5,311 nucleotides of DNA from Acidobacteriota bacterium (lineage in GTDB: Bacteria; Acidobacteriota; Blastocatellia; Pyrinomonadales; Pyrinomonadaceae): NCBI GenBank assembly GCA_003222835.1, contig QHXE01000105.1:1-5311 (forward strand), read 5' to 3'. Position numbers and translations under genes: made by a program. The notes below the pieces were generated by a model. That model made no database searches. It saw only the letters and a list, made by a program, of their open reading frames with translations, and was not told the origin of the DNA. Positions within the stretch are counted from its first letter, which is position 1, and each line of letters opens with the position of its first letter. Shown here one piece after another: positions 1 to 5,311 of the stretch.

Positions 1-29
1 GACGTTCGTGTAAGGCAAGTATTTTGGGC

Positions 30-476
30 ATGACTATTGAGCATCTACGCCACGTACTGTCTTCCAGAACTCGGTTCGATGTACAAGCCCGGACAGGCGA
101 CTCACAACTGCTCCGCGGTCATGGAACTGTAAGGGCTTTAAGACCAAACTCCGGAACGGTCATTTTTGACGAAGCCGGTTTGTGGACGTTCGAGGATTGC
201 TCGAATATTGCTTTCCACAACATTTATTCCTGGTCTCTGCAAAGCGAGAGTCCGACTCTCAGTCTCTCGCATTTGCGCTACGGCCGGAACGCCGCCGTGC
301 ATTTGGTGGACTTCATCGAGGCCCCTGGAAACGAATGGGAAAGCGCCTCGCCTTACGCGTGCGGAGCCGACATCTATACGGCTCGGATCAATTATTCAGG
401 TTGCGTTTTGAAATTATCCTGGAGGATCCACGGACCAGATAAGCGGCAGCAACTCGACTACACGTACGTCGAATAG
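30..476 (+). CDS. DUF6314 family protein
   Basis: A 148-residue soluble protein of unknown function. The C-terminal half carries what I recognise as the DUF6314 pattern: HLRYG (about residues 81-85), VHLVDF (90-95), PYACGADIYTARI (108-120) and the closing WRIHGPDK...YTYVE (131-148), with the typical W-x(3)-GP-x-K signature. An RGHG motif near 29-32 fits the small-barrel start of the family, and the length is usual for it. No signal peptide or membrane segment is visible. The start is uncertain: ATG at 30 is chosen, but TTG at 24 in the same frame has an AAGG eight bases upstream, and the frame is open to the window's left edge. The next gene on this strand starts 117 bp downstream. Family membership is by pattern recognition; no biochemical role is known to me. 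Confidence 0.72.
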   Translation: MTIEHLRHVLSSRTRFDVQARTGDSQLLRGHGTVRALRPNSGTVIFDEAGLWTFEDCSNIAFHNIYSWSLQSESPTLSLSHLRYGRNAAVHLVDFIEAPGNEWESASPYACGADIYTARINYSGCVLKLSWRIHGPDKRQQLDYTYVE

Positions 477-491
477 GATCTGCCCGGTCGC

Positions 492-611
492 TTATTGCGC
501 TTCCTGCACCAGTCGCGCGAACTCATGTAACTCGTTTCCCTTTAGTACCAGATTGGGCCTTCTGATATTGTCGTGGCATCGCACGGTAAATCGATGAGTA
601 ACGAATTGCAT
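492..611 (-). CDS. Possible small protein or C-terminal gene remnant, 39 aa
   Basis: A short minus-strand frame in the gap between the two plus-strand genes, opening with ATG at 611 and ending with TAA at 492-494. Its last part reads RRPNLVLKGNELHEFARLVQEAQ in pieces: a basic turn, a short hydrophobic strand and an amphipathic helix, which looks more protein-like than a random frame. It overlaps the first 18 bases of the membrane-protein gene on the opposite strand and has no clear ribosome binding site. It could be a small protein, the end of a decayed gene, or chance. Listed only because it is the best candidate in this gap. Confidence 0.2.
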   Translation of the reverse strand: MQFVTHRFTVRCHDNIRRPNLVLKGNELHEFARLVQEAQ

Positions 612-1016
612 GCGCGTCCGCTGGGTATTACGGCGCTCATTATTTTCTTTCTGGCCGGCACCCTGATTAGTTTCGTCGCGGCTGTATCATTGCTTGTTCC
701 CTCCCCCTTCTTCGAGTCGATGTGGCATGTCAATCCCCGCGGGCATGATGGGCTAGTCCGTATTGGACTGTGGGGAGTAGCTCTCCTCTTGGCGGCGTCG
801 ATCTCCTGTGGCGCAGCCGCGATCGGGCTCTGGCTAAGGGCTCGTTGGGGCCATGGAATTGCGGTCGCGCTCATAACAATTAATCTCTTGAGCGACTTCG
901 CTAACGCAGTTATGGGTACAGAGCCCAGAGCAATAGTAGGAGTCCCTATTGCTTTCGCGTTGCTGCTGTATCTGTTACGTAAACGGGTGAGAGCGTTCTT
1001 CAAGCCCGGTAGTTGA
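594..1016 (+). CDS. Small four-helix integral membrane protein
   Basis: A 140-residue hydrophobic protein with four predicted membrane segments at about residues 12-34, 56-80, 86-106 and 112-128. Short basic stretches (LRARWG at 81-86, RKRVRA at 129-134) give positive inside ends. The opening RPLGITAL and the later RWGHGIAVALITINLLSD resemble a widespread family of small uncharacterised membrane proteins. No catalytic motif is visible, so no function is assigned. ATG at 594 is chosen because the preceding residues add nothing typical; GTG at 573 is an in-frame alternative. Neither has a good ribosome binding site. The gene is followed by a 1 kb region without genes that contains tRNA relics, so it may be the last gene of an integrated element. 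Confidence 0.68.
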   Translation: MSNELHARPLGITALIIFFLAGTLISFVAAVSLLVPSPFFESMWHVNPRGHDGLVRIGLWGVALLLAASISCGAAAIGLWLRARWGHGIAVALITINLLSDFANAVMGTEPRAIVGVPIAFALLLYLLRKRVRAFFKPGS

Positions 1017-1046
1017 AGGAGCATTGTTAGGGCCGCAGCCCGTTGA

Positions 1047-1083
1047 AAATTGATCAATTTCCAAGTGGCCAATACGTGGCCAA
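1047..1083. repeat. 14-bp palindrome and 8-bp direct repeat beside the tRNA fragments
   Basis: A perfect palindrome, AAATTGATCAATTT, lies at 1047-1060. It is followed at once by two direct copies of GTGGCCAA at 1065-1072 and 1076-1083, eleven bases apart, about one helical turn. The pair sits about 125 bp left of the first tRNA-Ala fragment. Closely spaced direct repeats near a tRNA 3' fragment are what integrase arm-type sites look like, but this role is inference. Confidence 0.4.
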
Positions 1084-1206
1084 AAATAACAGGACGTGAC
1101 GTATACGCGATGGTAAGGAATGGGAAAGAACGGGAAAACTCTTGATTTCTCTTGGTGGCTGCAACTTTTGAAAAGGCAAATACTTAGCGTTTTGCCGGTA
1201 GTCCGA

Positions 1207-1251
<45 letters not shown>

Positions 1252-1300
1252 ATAGCACTCATCGTTTCAATGATTTACTGTCGCTGACCTTCGTTTTGGT

Positions 1301-1341
1301 GCAATGCGGCGGTCAGGGCTTCGATCCCCTCTGCTCCACCA
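1301..1341 (+). pseudogene. tRNA-Ala 3' half, copy 2 (decayed)
   Basis: Second copy, starting at GCAATGCGG and ending at CCA (1339-1341). It has lost one C from the 3' strand of the T stem and carries G-to-C at the last base of the 5' strand, so the T arm no longer pairs fully. The acceptor strand CTGCTCC, A73 and CCA are intact. Its CCA lies 90 bp after that of copy 1. Confidence 0.75.
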
Positions 1342-1390
1342 ATAACGTTCATTGTTTCAATGATTTACCAGTGCTGACCGTCGTTTCAGT

Positions 1391-1432
1391 GTAATGCGTC
1401 GGTCAGGGGTTCGAGCCACCTTTGCTCTACCA
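1391..1432 (+). pseudogene. tRNA-Ala 3' half, copy 3 (more decayed)
   Basis: Third and most diverged copy, from GTAATGCGT to CCA at 1430-1432. T stem AGGGG / CACCT has one mismatch, and the acceptor strand reads TTGCTCT. Its CCA lies 91 bp after that of copy 2. Only a few bases after the CCA (AATAG) resemble the spacer seen after copies 1 and 2, so the array ends here. Confidence 0.7.
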
Positions 1433-1598
1433 ATAGAATCAAGCACTTACGGAGACCGCGTGTCCTGCCGTTTTCCCGTTTTCGGGGTTTTTGGCGTCAG
1501 GTTGACGTGAAGATCGGGGGACCTCAATCTGATTGTGAGGCCCTCGGTCCCATCTGGGTGACGGGAAAGCCGAGTCTATGCAGCGGGCTGAAATAGTC

Positions 1599-1643
1599 TT
1601 CATAACTCCAAGGTCATCGGTTCGAGTCTGGCTCCCGCTACGA
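1599..1643 (+). pseudogene. 3' half of a tRNA with anticodon CAT, decayed
   Basis: A second, different tRNA 3' half. Anticodon loop TTCATAA (1599-1605) would give CAT (methionine, initiator or lysidine-type isoleucine). It is followed by CTCCA, variable region AGGTC, T arm ATCGG / TTCGAGT / CTGGC with one failed pair, acceptor strand TCCCGCT (1633-1639), A73 and CGA in place of CCA. The bases left of the loop (TAGTC) do not pair with CTCCA, so homology again begins at the anticodon loop. AGCGGG at 1582-1587 could pair with the acceptor strand, which would make a D-armless mini-tRNA shape, but this may be chance. Not a functional tRNA. Confidence 0.65.
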
Positions 1644-1740
1644 ATTTCTCCAATTCTCTCAATCAGTAACAGGCTAGCTCGCAATTCGGCGCGGGCTTCA
1701 AGATCGCATTTTTGTCGTAAACTTTTTCGTTTCCCGGCGT

Positions 1741-1828
1741 GCAGATCAGATTACAATCTGCGAAAAACCTCAACATTCTTGAGATTGGTGAGTGATATTT
1801 GCGGGTGCTTGGGAGCAAGACTCCCAAG
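1741..1828. repeat. Cluster of three short hairpins
   Basis: Three inverted repeats lie in a row. GCAGAT / ATCTGC (1741-1746 with 1756-1761) has a nested CAGATT / AATCTG alternative. CTCAA / TTGAG lies at 1769-1773 and 1779-1783. The perfect 8-bp stem CTTGGGAG / CTCCCAAG, loop CAAGA, lies at 1808-1828. They could be REP-like palindromes or parts of one structured transcript. No open frame here looks protein-like. Confidence 0.5.
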
Positions 1829-1908
1829 TTCTCCGCTCAAAATATATCGGATGTCCTGCGAGTATGATGAAGGACGGGTCGAAACTCTCATGGTCTACGA
1901 TCAAACCA

Positions 1909-1933
1909 CGATGGTAGTCCATCGAGTTTTTTT
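1909..1933 (+). terminator. Possible Rho-independent terminator, plus strand
   Basis: Stem CGATGG / CCATCG with loop TAGT (1909-1924), then AG and seven T (1927-1933). The stem is short, but the T-run is clear. No plus-strand gene is recognised just upstream; the transcript ending here would come from the hairpin-rich stretch or from an unseen small RNA. Confidence 0.4.
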
Positions 1934-2058
1934 GTAGTTGGCTGCGCTTTAGCCGCTCGGAAGGCAATCAACAATAACGACAATTATAGATATTTAGGGC
2001 GGCCCCGGGATTTGTCAGCGAAAGGCATTCTTTCAGTGGGCCTTCAACAGCGCAGTTC

Positions 2059-2796
2059 TCAAGTTCTCTTTGACCTCGACTTTCCCTGTTGTTCGGCCCG
2101 CGTCGAACTCTTCGCCAGCCGATTTCTCACGTCGATGATGTGGTTCGACATTACCGGAAACGCGAGCTCCCCATCTCTATTCTGGACTGCCTCAAAAACT
2201 TCCCGGTGTCGGTCTACGACGTGCTTGAGAACGTCGATCGATGGGTGAAGATACGTGATGACCTGCGATGCTACTTCGAGCATCGATTCCGAGAGCATTT
2301 CCAAAATGGGATTCCGCGCGGCGCGCGCGATCAATTTGTGGAATTTCAGATCGAAAGAACTAGGGGGCTCTCCACTCTCGACAGCCCCAGACATTTTTTC
2401 TATTACCTGTCTCATTTCTTCGAGGTCTTCCGGTTCGGCGCGCTGGGCCGCAAGCCGCGCCGCTTCCGGCTCGAAGATTAGGCGCGCTTCGACGATGTTA
2501 TCCATTGTGACTTTGCGCAACTGTAAGAGTGTTTGGAAAGGACGACTTACCAAACGGTGATCGGGATCGGCGACAAAGACGCCGCCATTGACACCTTTCT
2601 TGATGTAAATGACGCCGGTCTGCTCAAGCCCGCGCAATGCCTCGCGCACTGAGGTGCGACTGGCGGCAAACTGTTCTGCCAGCGCGCGCTCGTTCGGGAG
2701 ACGATCACCAACCTGAAACTTGCCGCTCATGACCGCATCTCTGATCTGGTGCAAGATCTCGTCAGAGATTCTTTGGTTTTTGACAGGTTCAAACAT
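2059..2796 (-). CDS. FadR-subfamily GntR transcriptional regulator (FCD domain)
   Basis: A 245-residue DNA-binding regulator. The N-terminal winged helix-turn-helix (about 8-76) shows the GntR signature LPNERALAEQF...SRTSVREALRGLE at 33-58, with the wing near KKGVNGGVFV. The C-terminal all-helical FCD ligand domain (about 97-230) keeps the four metal-site residues by pattern: D149 and H153 in FDLKFHKLI, H197 in DRHREVF, H219 in SNHI. Such domains bind small carboxylates or sugar acids, often with a divalent metal. The tail (229-245) is rich in Lys, Arg and Ser and looks disordered. It lies 88 bp downstream of the DapA-like gene on the same strand, so it may be co-transcribed and control the cluster, usually as a repressor released by a pathway intermediate. 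I saw no convincing operator. Start ATG at 2796 fits the family; its ribosome binding site is weak. Confidence 0.92.
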   Translation of the reverse strand: MFEPVKNQRISDEILHQIRDAVMSGKFQVGDRLPNERALAEQFAASRTSVREALRGLEQTGVIYIKKGVNGGVFVADPDHRLVSRPFQTLLQLRKVTMDNIVEARLIFEPEAARLAAQRAEPEDLEEMRQVIEKMSGAVESGEPPSSFDLKFHKLIARAARNPILEMLSESMLEVASQVITYLHPSIDVLKHVVDRHREVFEAVQNRDGELAFPVMSNHIIDVRNRLAKSSTRAEQQGKSRSKRT

Positions 2797-2884
2797 TTGC
2801 TTCAGCGCCAGAAAGAAAAAGGGCGAGTGGACTTACTTTAGCGATAATCATAGTTCTTCCAGCTCATGTTTCCGACAAATTTAC

Positions 2885-3808
2885 CTACACAGCGGATAGC
2901 TCTTGCATCTCGAGCAGCCCTGCCCGGCTCAGCACCTCATCGAGCTTGCTATGCTGCTCCCCAGGAAGCACCGCTAGCGGCAGGCGGACCTCGGGCGTTT
3001 CAAGAAGACCTATCCGCCACATCATATACTTCAAGGGAATTGGGTTTGTATCGAGAAAAATCGCTTGATTCAGTTCGAACAATTCAAAGTGCAACCGCCG
3101 CGCTGCCATCAAGTCTCCTCGATCGACCGCCTGGCACGTCGCCGCAACGCGCGCCGGCGCAAGATTTCCAACCGCATTCATCAAACCCGCTGCGCCAATG
3201 ACCAGCATCGGCAGGCTGAGCGCCTCCAGGCCACAGAAAATCCGAAACTCTGATCCCAACAGCGCGAGGGTCTCCGTGAGATATTCGAAATCGTTTGCCG
3301 CGTGCTTCAACCCGACGAGATTCGGAAGACGCTCAGCGATTTTGGCGAGCGTCGCGGGAGTGATAGAAACCGCGGCGCGACCGGGTATGTGATAAATCAT
3401 CAACGGCAGAGCGGTGCGCTTTCCAATCTCTACAAAATATTCAACCAGGCCGCGCTGTGGCGGCTTGATGTAGTAAGGCGTGACAACCAACAGGGCATCA
3501 GCGCCAGCTTCCTCTGCGCTCACAGTTAGTCCGATTGTTTCAGCAAGCGATTGTGATCCAGTTGCCGCCACTACGGGAATGCGTTTTGCGACAGTCTCGA
3601 CCGCGATGTTCACCAACTCGCACCTTTCTTCAATTGTGAGGCTGCTGGGTTCTGCGGTTGTGCCGTTGACTACCACGCCGTGCGAGCCTTCGCGCACTTG
3701 GCGCTCGATCAACTCGGCGTACTTGTCGAGATCGACCTTGCCGTCTCGAAACGGCGTCACAACCGGCGTGTATGAGCCGCGCAGAAAGTTTGGCTTCAAT
3801 GCAATCAT
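2885..3808 (-). CDS. DapA-family (class I) lyase/aldolase
   Basis: A 307-residue TIM-barrel enzyme of the dihydrodipicolinate synthase/N-acetylneuraminate lyase family, at full family length. Seen in order: GSYTPVVTPF (11-20); NGTTAEP (49-55) at the GTTGE position; PYYIKPPQRG (111-120); Y139 and R144 in IYHIPGR, matching the catalytic Tyr and carboxylate-binding Arg; K168 in VGLKHA, the Schiff-base lysine; and NPIPLKYMM plus VRLPL near the end. Members form a Schiff base with pyruvate or a 2-oxo acid and make or break a C-C bond, or dehydrate sugar acids. Ala replaces the usual Gly in GTTGE and the setting is catabolic, so lysine synthesis is unlikely and no dapA symbol is given. It lies 37 bp after the bicupin gene. 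ATG at 3808 has no visible ribosome binding site, and a 9-bp hairpin ends eight bases upstream of it. Confidence 0.9.
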   Translation of the reverse strand: MIALKPNFLRGSYTPVVTPFRDGKVDLDKYAELIERQVREGSHGVVVNGTTAEPSSLTIEERCELVNIAVETVAKRIPVVAATGSQSLAETIGLTVSAEEAGADALLVVTPYYIKPPQRGLVEYFVEIGKRTALPLMIYHIPGRAAVSITPATLAKIAERLPNLVGLKHAANDFEYLTETLALLGSEFRIFCGLEALSLPMLVIGAAGLMNAVGNLAPARVAATCQAVDRGDLMAARRLHFELFELNQAIFLDTNPIPLKYMMWRIGLLETPEVRLPLAVLPGEQHSKLDEVLSRAGLLEMQELSAV

Positions 3809-3812
3809 TTGA

Positions 3813-3881
3813 GTGTCGCAAACTGTCAGTTTGCGTTTTCAGCTATCAACTCGCGCTCCGCAACCTAACAGGTTGCGCTAC
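3813..3881. repeat. REPIN/BIME-like composite palindrome, copy 1 (69 bp)
   Basis: Two REP-like hairpins facing each other. The left one (plus orientation) is CGCAAACTG-T-CAGTTTGCG at 3817-3835, a perfect 9-bp stem. The right one (minus orientation) is CGCAACCT-AAC-AGGTTGCG at 3859-3877, an 8-bp stem. Edges are GTG at 3813-3815 and CTAC at 3878-3881. It fills the gap between the bicupin and DapA-like genes and extends 36 bp into the bicupin reading frame. It matches the element at 4974-5043 in size, layout and core sequence. Confidence 0.75.
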
Positions 3882-4958
3882 ATCGCGATTGGTCGAAAAC
3901 CCCGTTGACAATCCAAGTAACTTGGGTTCGCCTCGCAAGTCTTCGTGCCAAAGCAATGAGCCCAACGCGAGATGCAGCGGCTGATCCTGAATGGTCAATT
4001 CGTAAACGTCCTCATCTTTCGAGGCGTGGTTGTGTACGGCCCAGCCTGGCGCGCTCAACATTAAATCGCCTGCCTCCCATTCGTATCGCTGTCCTTCGAC
4101 CGTGCTGTATCCGCGGCCATGGAAATAATAATTCACCGCGGCAGAGACGTGACGATGCGGACGATCGACGATGTTCTTCGGACGGATCGTGATGGTCGCA
4201 AAGAACGTATGCGTAGTTCCATTGGTGCGGCCGGTGGCCGGGTCATACATCAAATAGAGCCGCCGGCCGGCGTAGCTCTTGCCCAAATCCCGGAGCTTGT
4301 CTAACTCAGCTTTGACCTTTTCCCACGGCCAATGAAGTGGTTTCACTTCGATATGATCGGGATTGATTAGCTTTTCATAAGGCATCAAGCAGGCGCCCTC
4401 TTCAGTCAATGGGAAAGTTCCGAACGGACTGATCTTCGTTGGATCGATTGACTCTTCGATGCGCGCGTGTGCGATCTCTGCTGTCGCTTCAGGATTTTCG
4501 TCGAGGATATACACATTCAGCTTTTCCAGAAGCGGCGAGTTGCCATAACTGAGCCTCACCTGCAACTCGTCTGTGTCGTTGAGATGTTCGTAGACAGACC
4601 ACGGCGGTGTTGTCCAGACGTCATATTGCTTGTAATCAATTCGTTTGCCGTCAACGATCGTGTATCCACCTCCGCGAATGCAAAAATCTACCAGCGATGC
4701 ATTGTGCCGGACGGGCCGCGTGCTCTCGCCGGGTTTGAGCACGCAAATTGAAACGGCGATCGTGTAAGCCAAGCCATCACCGATTCCGGTCTGCGGATGT
4801 GAAACCCTCGACTCGCGCCGCCCATTTGCCGGAGCCGAAAGATCTGCTAGCCGCTCGATCTCGGCATCGATGTCTTTCTTCTTGATCACGACCGGCGGGA
4901 TCAAACGCGGCGGTTCAGTTACCGCCCCGGTGCGATCGACAAATCTAAATTCTTCCAT
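3846..4958 (-). CDS. Gentisate 1,2-dioxygenase-like bicupin
   Basis: A 370-residue cytoplasmic protein with two cupin domains, similar in layout and length to gentisate/salicylate/1-hydroxy-2-naphthoate dioxygenases, which open aromatic rings with Fe(II) and oxygen. The N-terminal cupin (about 65-145) has V83-R84-H85 where HxH is expected and Y123 where the third His is expected (TTPPWSVYEH), so its metal site looks lost. The C-terminal cupin (about 250-330) has H268-R269-H270, GRGYSTVEGQRYEWEAGDLM and H309 in APGWAVHNH, a complete three-His site. That is the reverse of characterised gentisate dioxygenases, so substrate and activity are open. The start at 4958 has a strong ribosome binding site. 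The last 11 residues (from V360) and the stop codon lie in a REP-like element. It stands between the OCD-family and DapA-like genes. Confidence 0.85.
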   Translation of the reverse strand: MEEFRFVDRTGAVTEPPRLIPPVVIKKKDIDAEIERLADLSAPANGRRESRVSHPQTGIGDGLAYTIAVSICVLKPGESTRPVRHNASLVDFCIRGGGYTIVDGKRIDYKQYDVWTTPPWSVYEHLNDTDELQVRLSYGNSPLLEKLNVYILDENPEATAEIAHARIEESIDPTKISPFGTFPLTEEGACLMPYEKLINPDHIEVKPLHWPWEKVKAELDKLRDLGKSYAGRRLYLMYDPATGRTNGTTHTFFATITIRPKNIVDRPHRHVSAAVNYYFHGRGYSTVEGQRYEWEAGDLMLSAPGWAVHNHASKDEDVYELTIQDQPLHLALGSLLWHEDLRGEPKLLGLSTGFSTNRDVAQPVRLRSAS

Positions 4959-4963
4959 CTCGT

Positions 4964-4972
4964 CTTCCTTCT
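4964..4972 (-). promoter_or_regulatory. Ribosome binding site of the bicupin gene
   Basis: On the minus strand this reads AGAAGGAAG, ending five bases before the ATG at 4958. It is the only strong Shine-Dalgarno sequence in the cluster and fixes the start. It lies directly beside the edge of the composite palindrome (4974). Confidence 0.8.
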
Positions 4973-4973
4973 A

Positions 4974-5043
4974 GTGGCGCAAACTGTTAGTTTGCTGCTC
5001 TGTCTTGTTCAACTCCTGGGGCAAACTAGACAGTTTGCTCTAC
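4974..5043. repeat. REPIN/BIME-like composite palindrome, copy 2 (70 bp)
   Basis: Two facing hairpins: GCAAACT-GTT-AGTTTGC at 4979-4995 (plus orientation) and GCAAACT-AGAC-AGTTTGC at 5021-5038 (minus orientation). Edges are GTG at 4974-4976 and CTAC at 5040-5043, the same as copy 1. It fills the gap between the OCD-family gene and the bicupin gene and covers the last five codons and stop of the OCD-family gene. Confidence 0.75.
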
Positions 5044-5311
5044 CTCACGATGCAATCGCGGCGCGGCTTTCTCGGGATGAGCAAACTCGCGGCCCAAGCC
5101 ATCAGCGCGCGCTTTTCGATAAATTTCAACCCCTAATGCGAGATCCGAAATGCCCATCCCCAGAGACTTGAACAGCGTTAGATCGCCGCTCGCGCCGCGT
5201 GACTCACCTCTCGCAACGAGATCAGCCAGTGAGCTTACGCGTTTCCATCCTTCTTGATCGCCAGCGCCGAACAAATCCATCAATTCTCGCGAGAGCTTCT
5301 GCGCCTGCGGC
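5026..5311 (-). CDS. Ornithine cyclodeaminase/mu-crystallin family protein, C-terminal part
   Basis: Only the last 94 residues are in the window; the frame is open to the right edge, so the start is missing. The key stretch is W-KRVSSLADLVARGESRG followed by LTLFKSLGMGISDLALGVEIYRKAR, which closely follows the family pattern (W..v..L.d...G + iTlFKSlG.a..D.a....vy..A). These are NAD(P)-dependent enzymes with a Rossmann domain: ornithine cyclodeaminase, alanine dehydrogenase of the archaeal type, cyclic-imine reductases, ectoine-degradation EutC. The visible part cannot tell these apart. It is the first of the visible minus-strand genes, 67 bp upstream of the bicupin gene, probably in the same operon. 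The last residues VEQTV and the TAG stop lie in the palindromic element. Confidence 0.85.
   Translation of the reverse strand, partial: PQAQKLSRELMDLFGAGDQEGWKRVSSLADLVARGESRGASGDLTLFKSLGMGISDLALGVEIYRKARADGLGREFAHPEKAAPRLHREVEQTV

Noticed and set aside
542..1072. Minus-strand open frame of 176 codons
   Set aside because: It is antisense to the membrane protein over almost all its length; the plus-strand frame gives four clean membrane helices.
1439..1684. Minus-strand open frame of 81 codons with SQTRTDDLGVMKT
   Set aside because: Also a reverse-strand reading of a tRNA 3' half (the CAT relic); no protein-like features elsewhere.
1578..1937. Plus-strand open frame of 119 codons
   Set aside because: It runs through the CAT-tRNA relic, three hairpins and the terminator-like T-run; its composition is not protein-like and it has no ribosome binding site.
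2020..2034. GAAAG/CTTTC hairpin as terminator of the GntR gene
   Set aside because: The stem is only five pairs, AT-rich, and no T-run follows on the minus strand.
2797..2884. Promoter or GntR operator ahead of the regulator gene
   Set aside because: No convincing -35/-10 pair or TNGTNNNACNA-type palindrome is visible in this gap.
3846..4958. Calling the bicupin a gentisate 1,2-dioxygenase outright
   Set aside because: The usual N-terminal iron ligands are missing, so only a family-level name is justified.

Overview
The window looks like chromosomal DNA from a free-living, probably soil or sediment, bacterium of moderate GC. The compact minus-strand catabolic genes, abundant intergenic palindromes and gene styles recall Acidobacteriota or Verrucomicrobiota. 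That placement is an impression from style, not a proven assignment.

Layout. (1) 1-1016: two small plus-strand genes, a DUF6314-like protein and a four-helix membrane protein. (2) 1017-2058: about 1 kb with no credible gene but much structure. It holds a direct repeat and a palindrome, then three tandem copies (period about 90 bp) of the 3' half of a tRNA-Ala, then a relic of a second tRNA with anticodon CAT, then a series of hairpins ending in a plus-strand terminator-like stem and T-run. In both the first tRNA-Ala copy and the CAT relic, tRNA-like sequence begins at the anticodon loop. That is the pattern left by integrative elements, so the left part of the window may be the end of a genomic island. 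(3) 2059-5311: a minus-strand cluster read right to left: an ornithine cyclodeaminase/mu-crystallin family enzyme (partial, running off the right edge), a gentisate-dioxygenase-like bicupin, a DapA-family lyase/aldolase and a FadR-type GntR regulator. Gaps are 67, 37 and 88 bp, so this is plausibly one operon, with the regulator last and sensing a pathway intermediate. Ring-cleavage-type cupin, pyruvate-type aldolase and OCD-type NAD(P)-dependent enzyme suggest breakdown of an aromatic or amino-acid-derived compound. The substrate cannot be read from the sequence.

The most unusual features are two. First, two copies of a 69-70 bp composite palindrome (two inverted REP-like hairpins, REPIN/BIME-like) sit in the first two gaps of the operon. 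In both cases the element reaches into the end of the upstream gene in the same reading frame, supplying its last residues and stop codon. Second, the tandem array of tRNA-Ala 3' halves. The bicupin is also atypical: metal ligands are missing from its N-terminal cupin but complete in its C-terminal cupin, the reverse of characterised gentisate dioxygenases.
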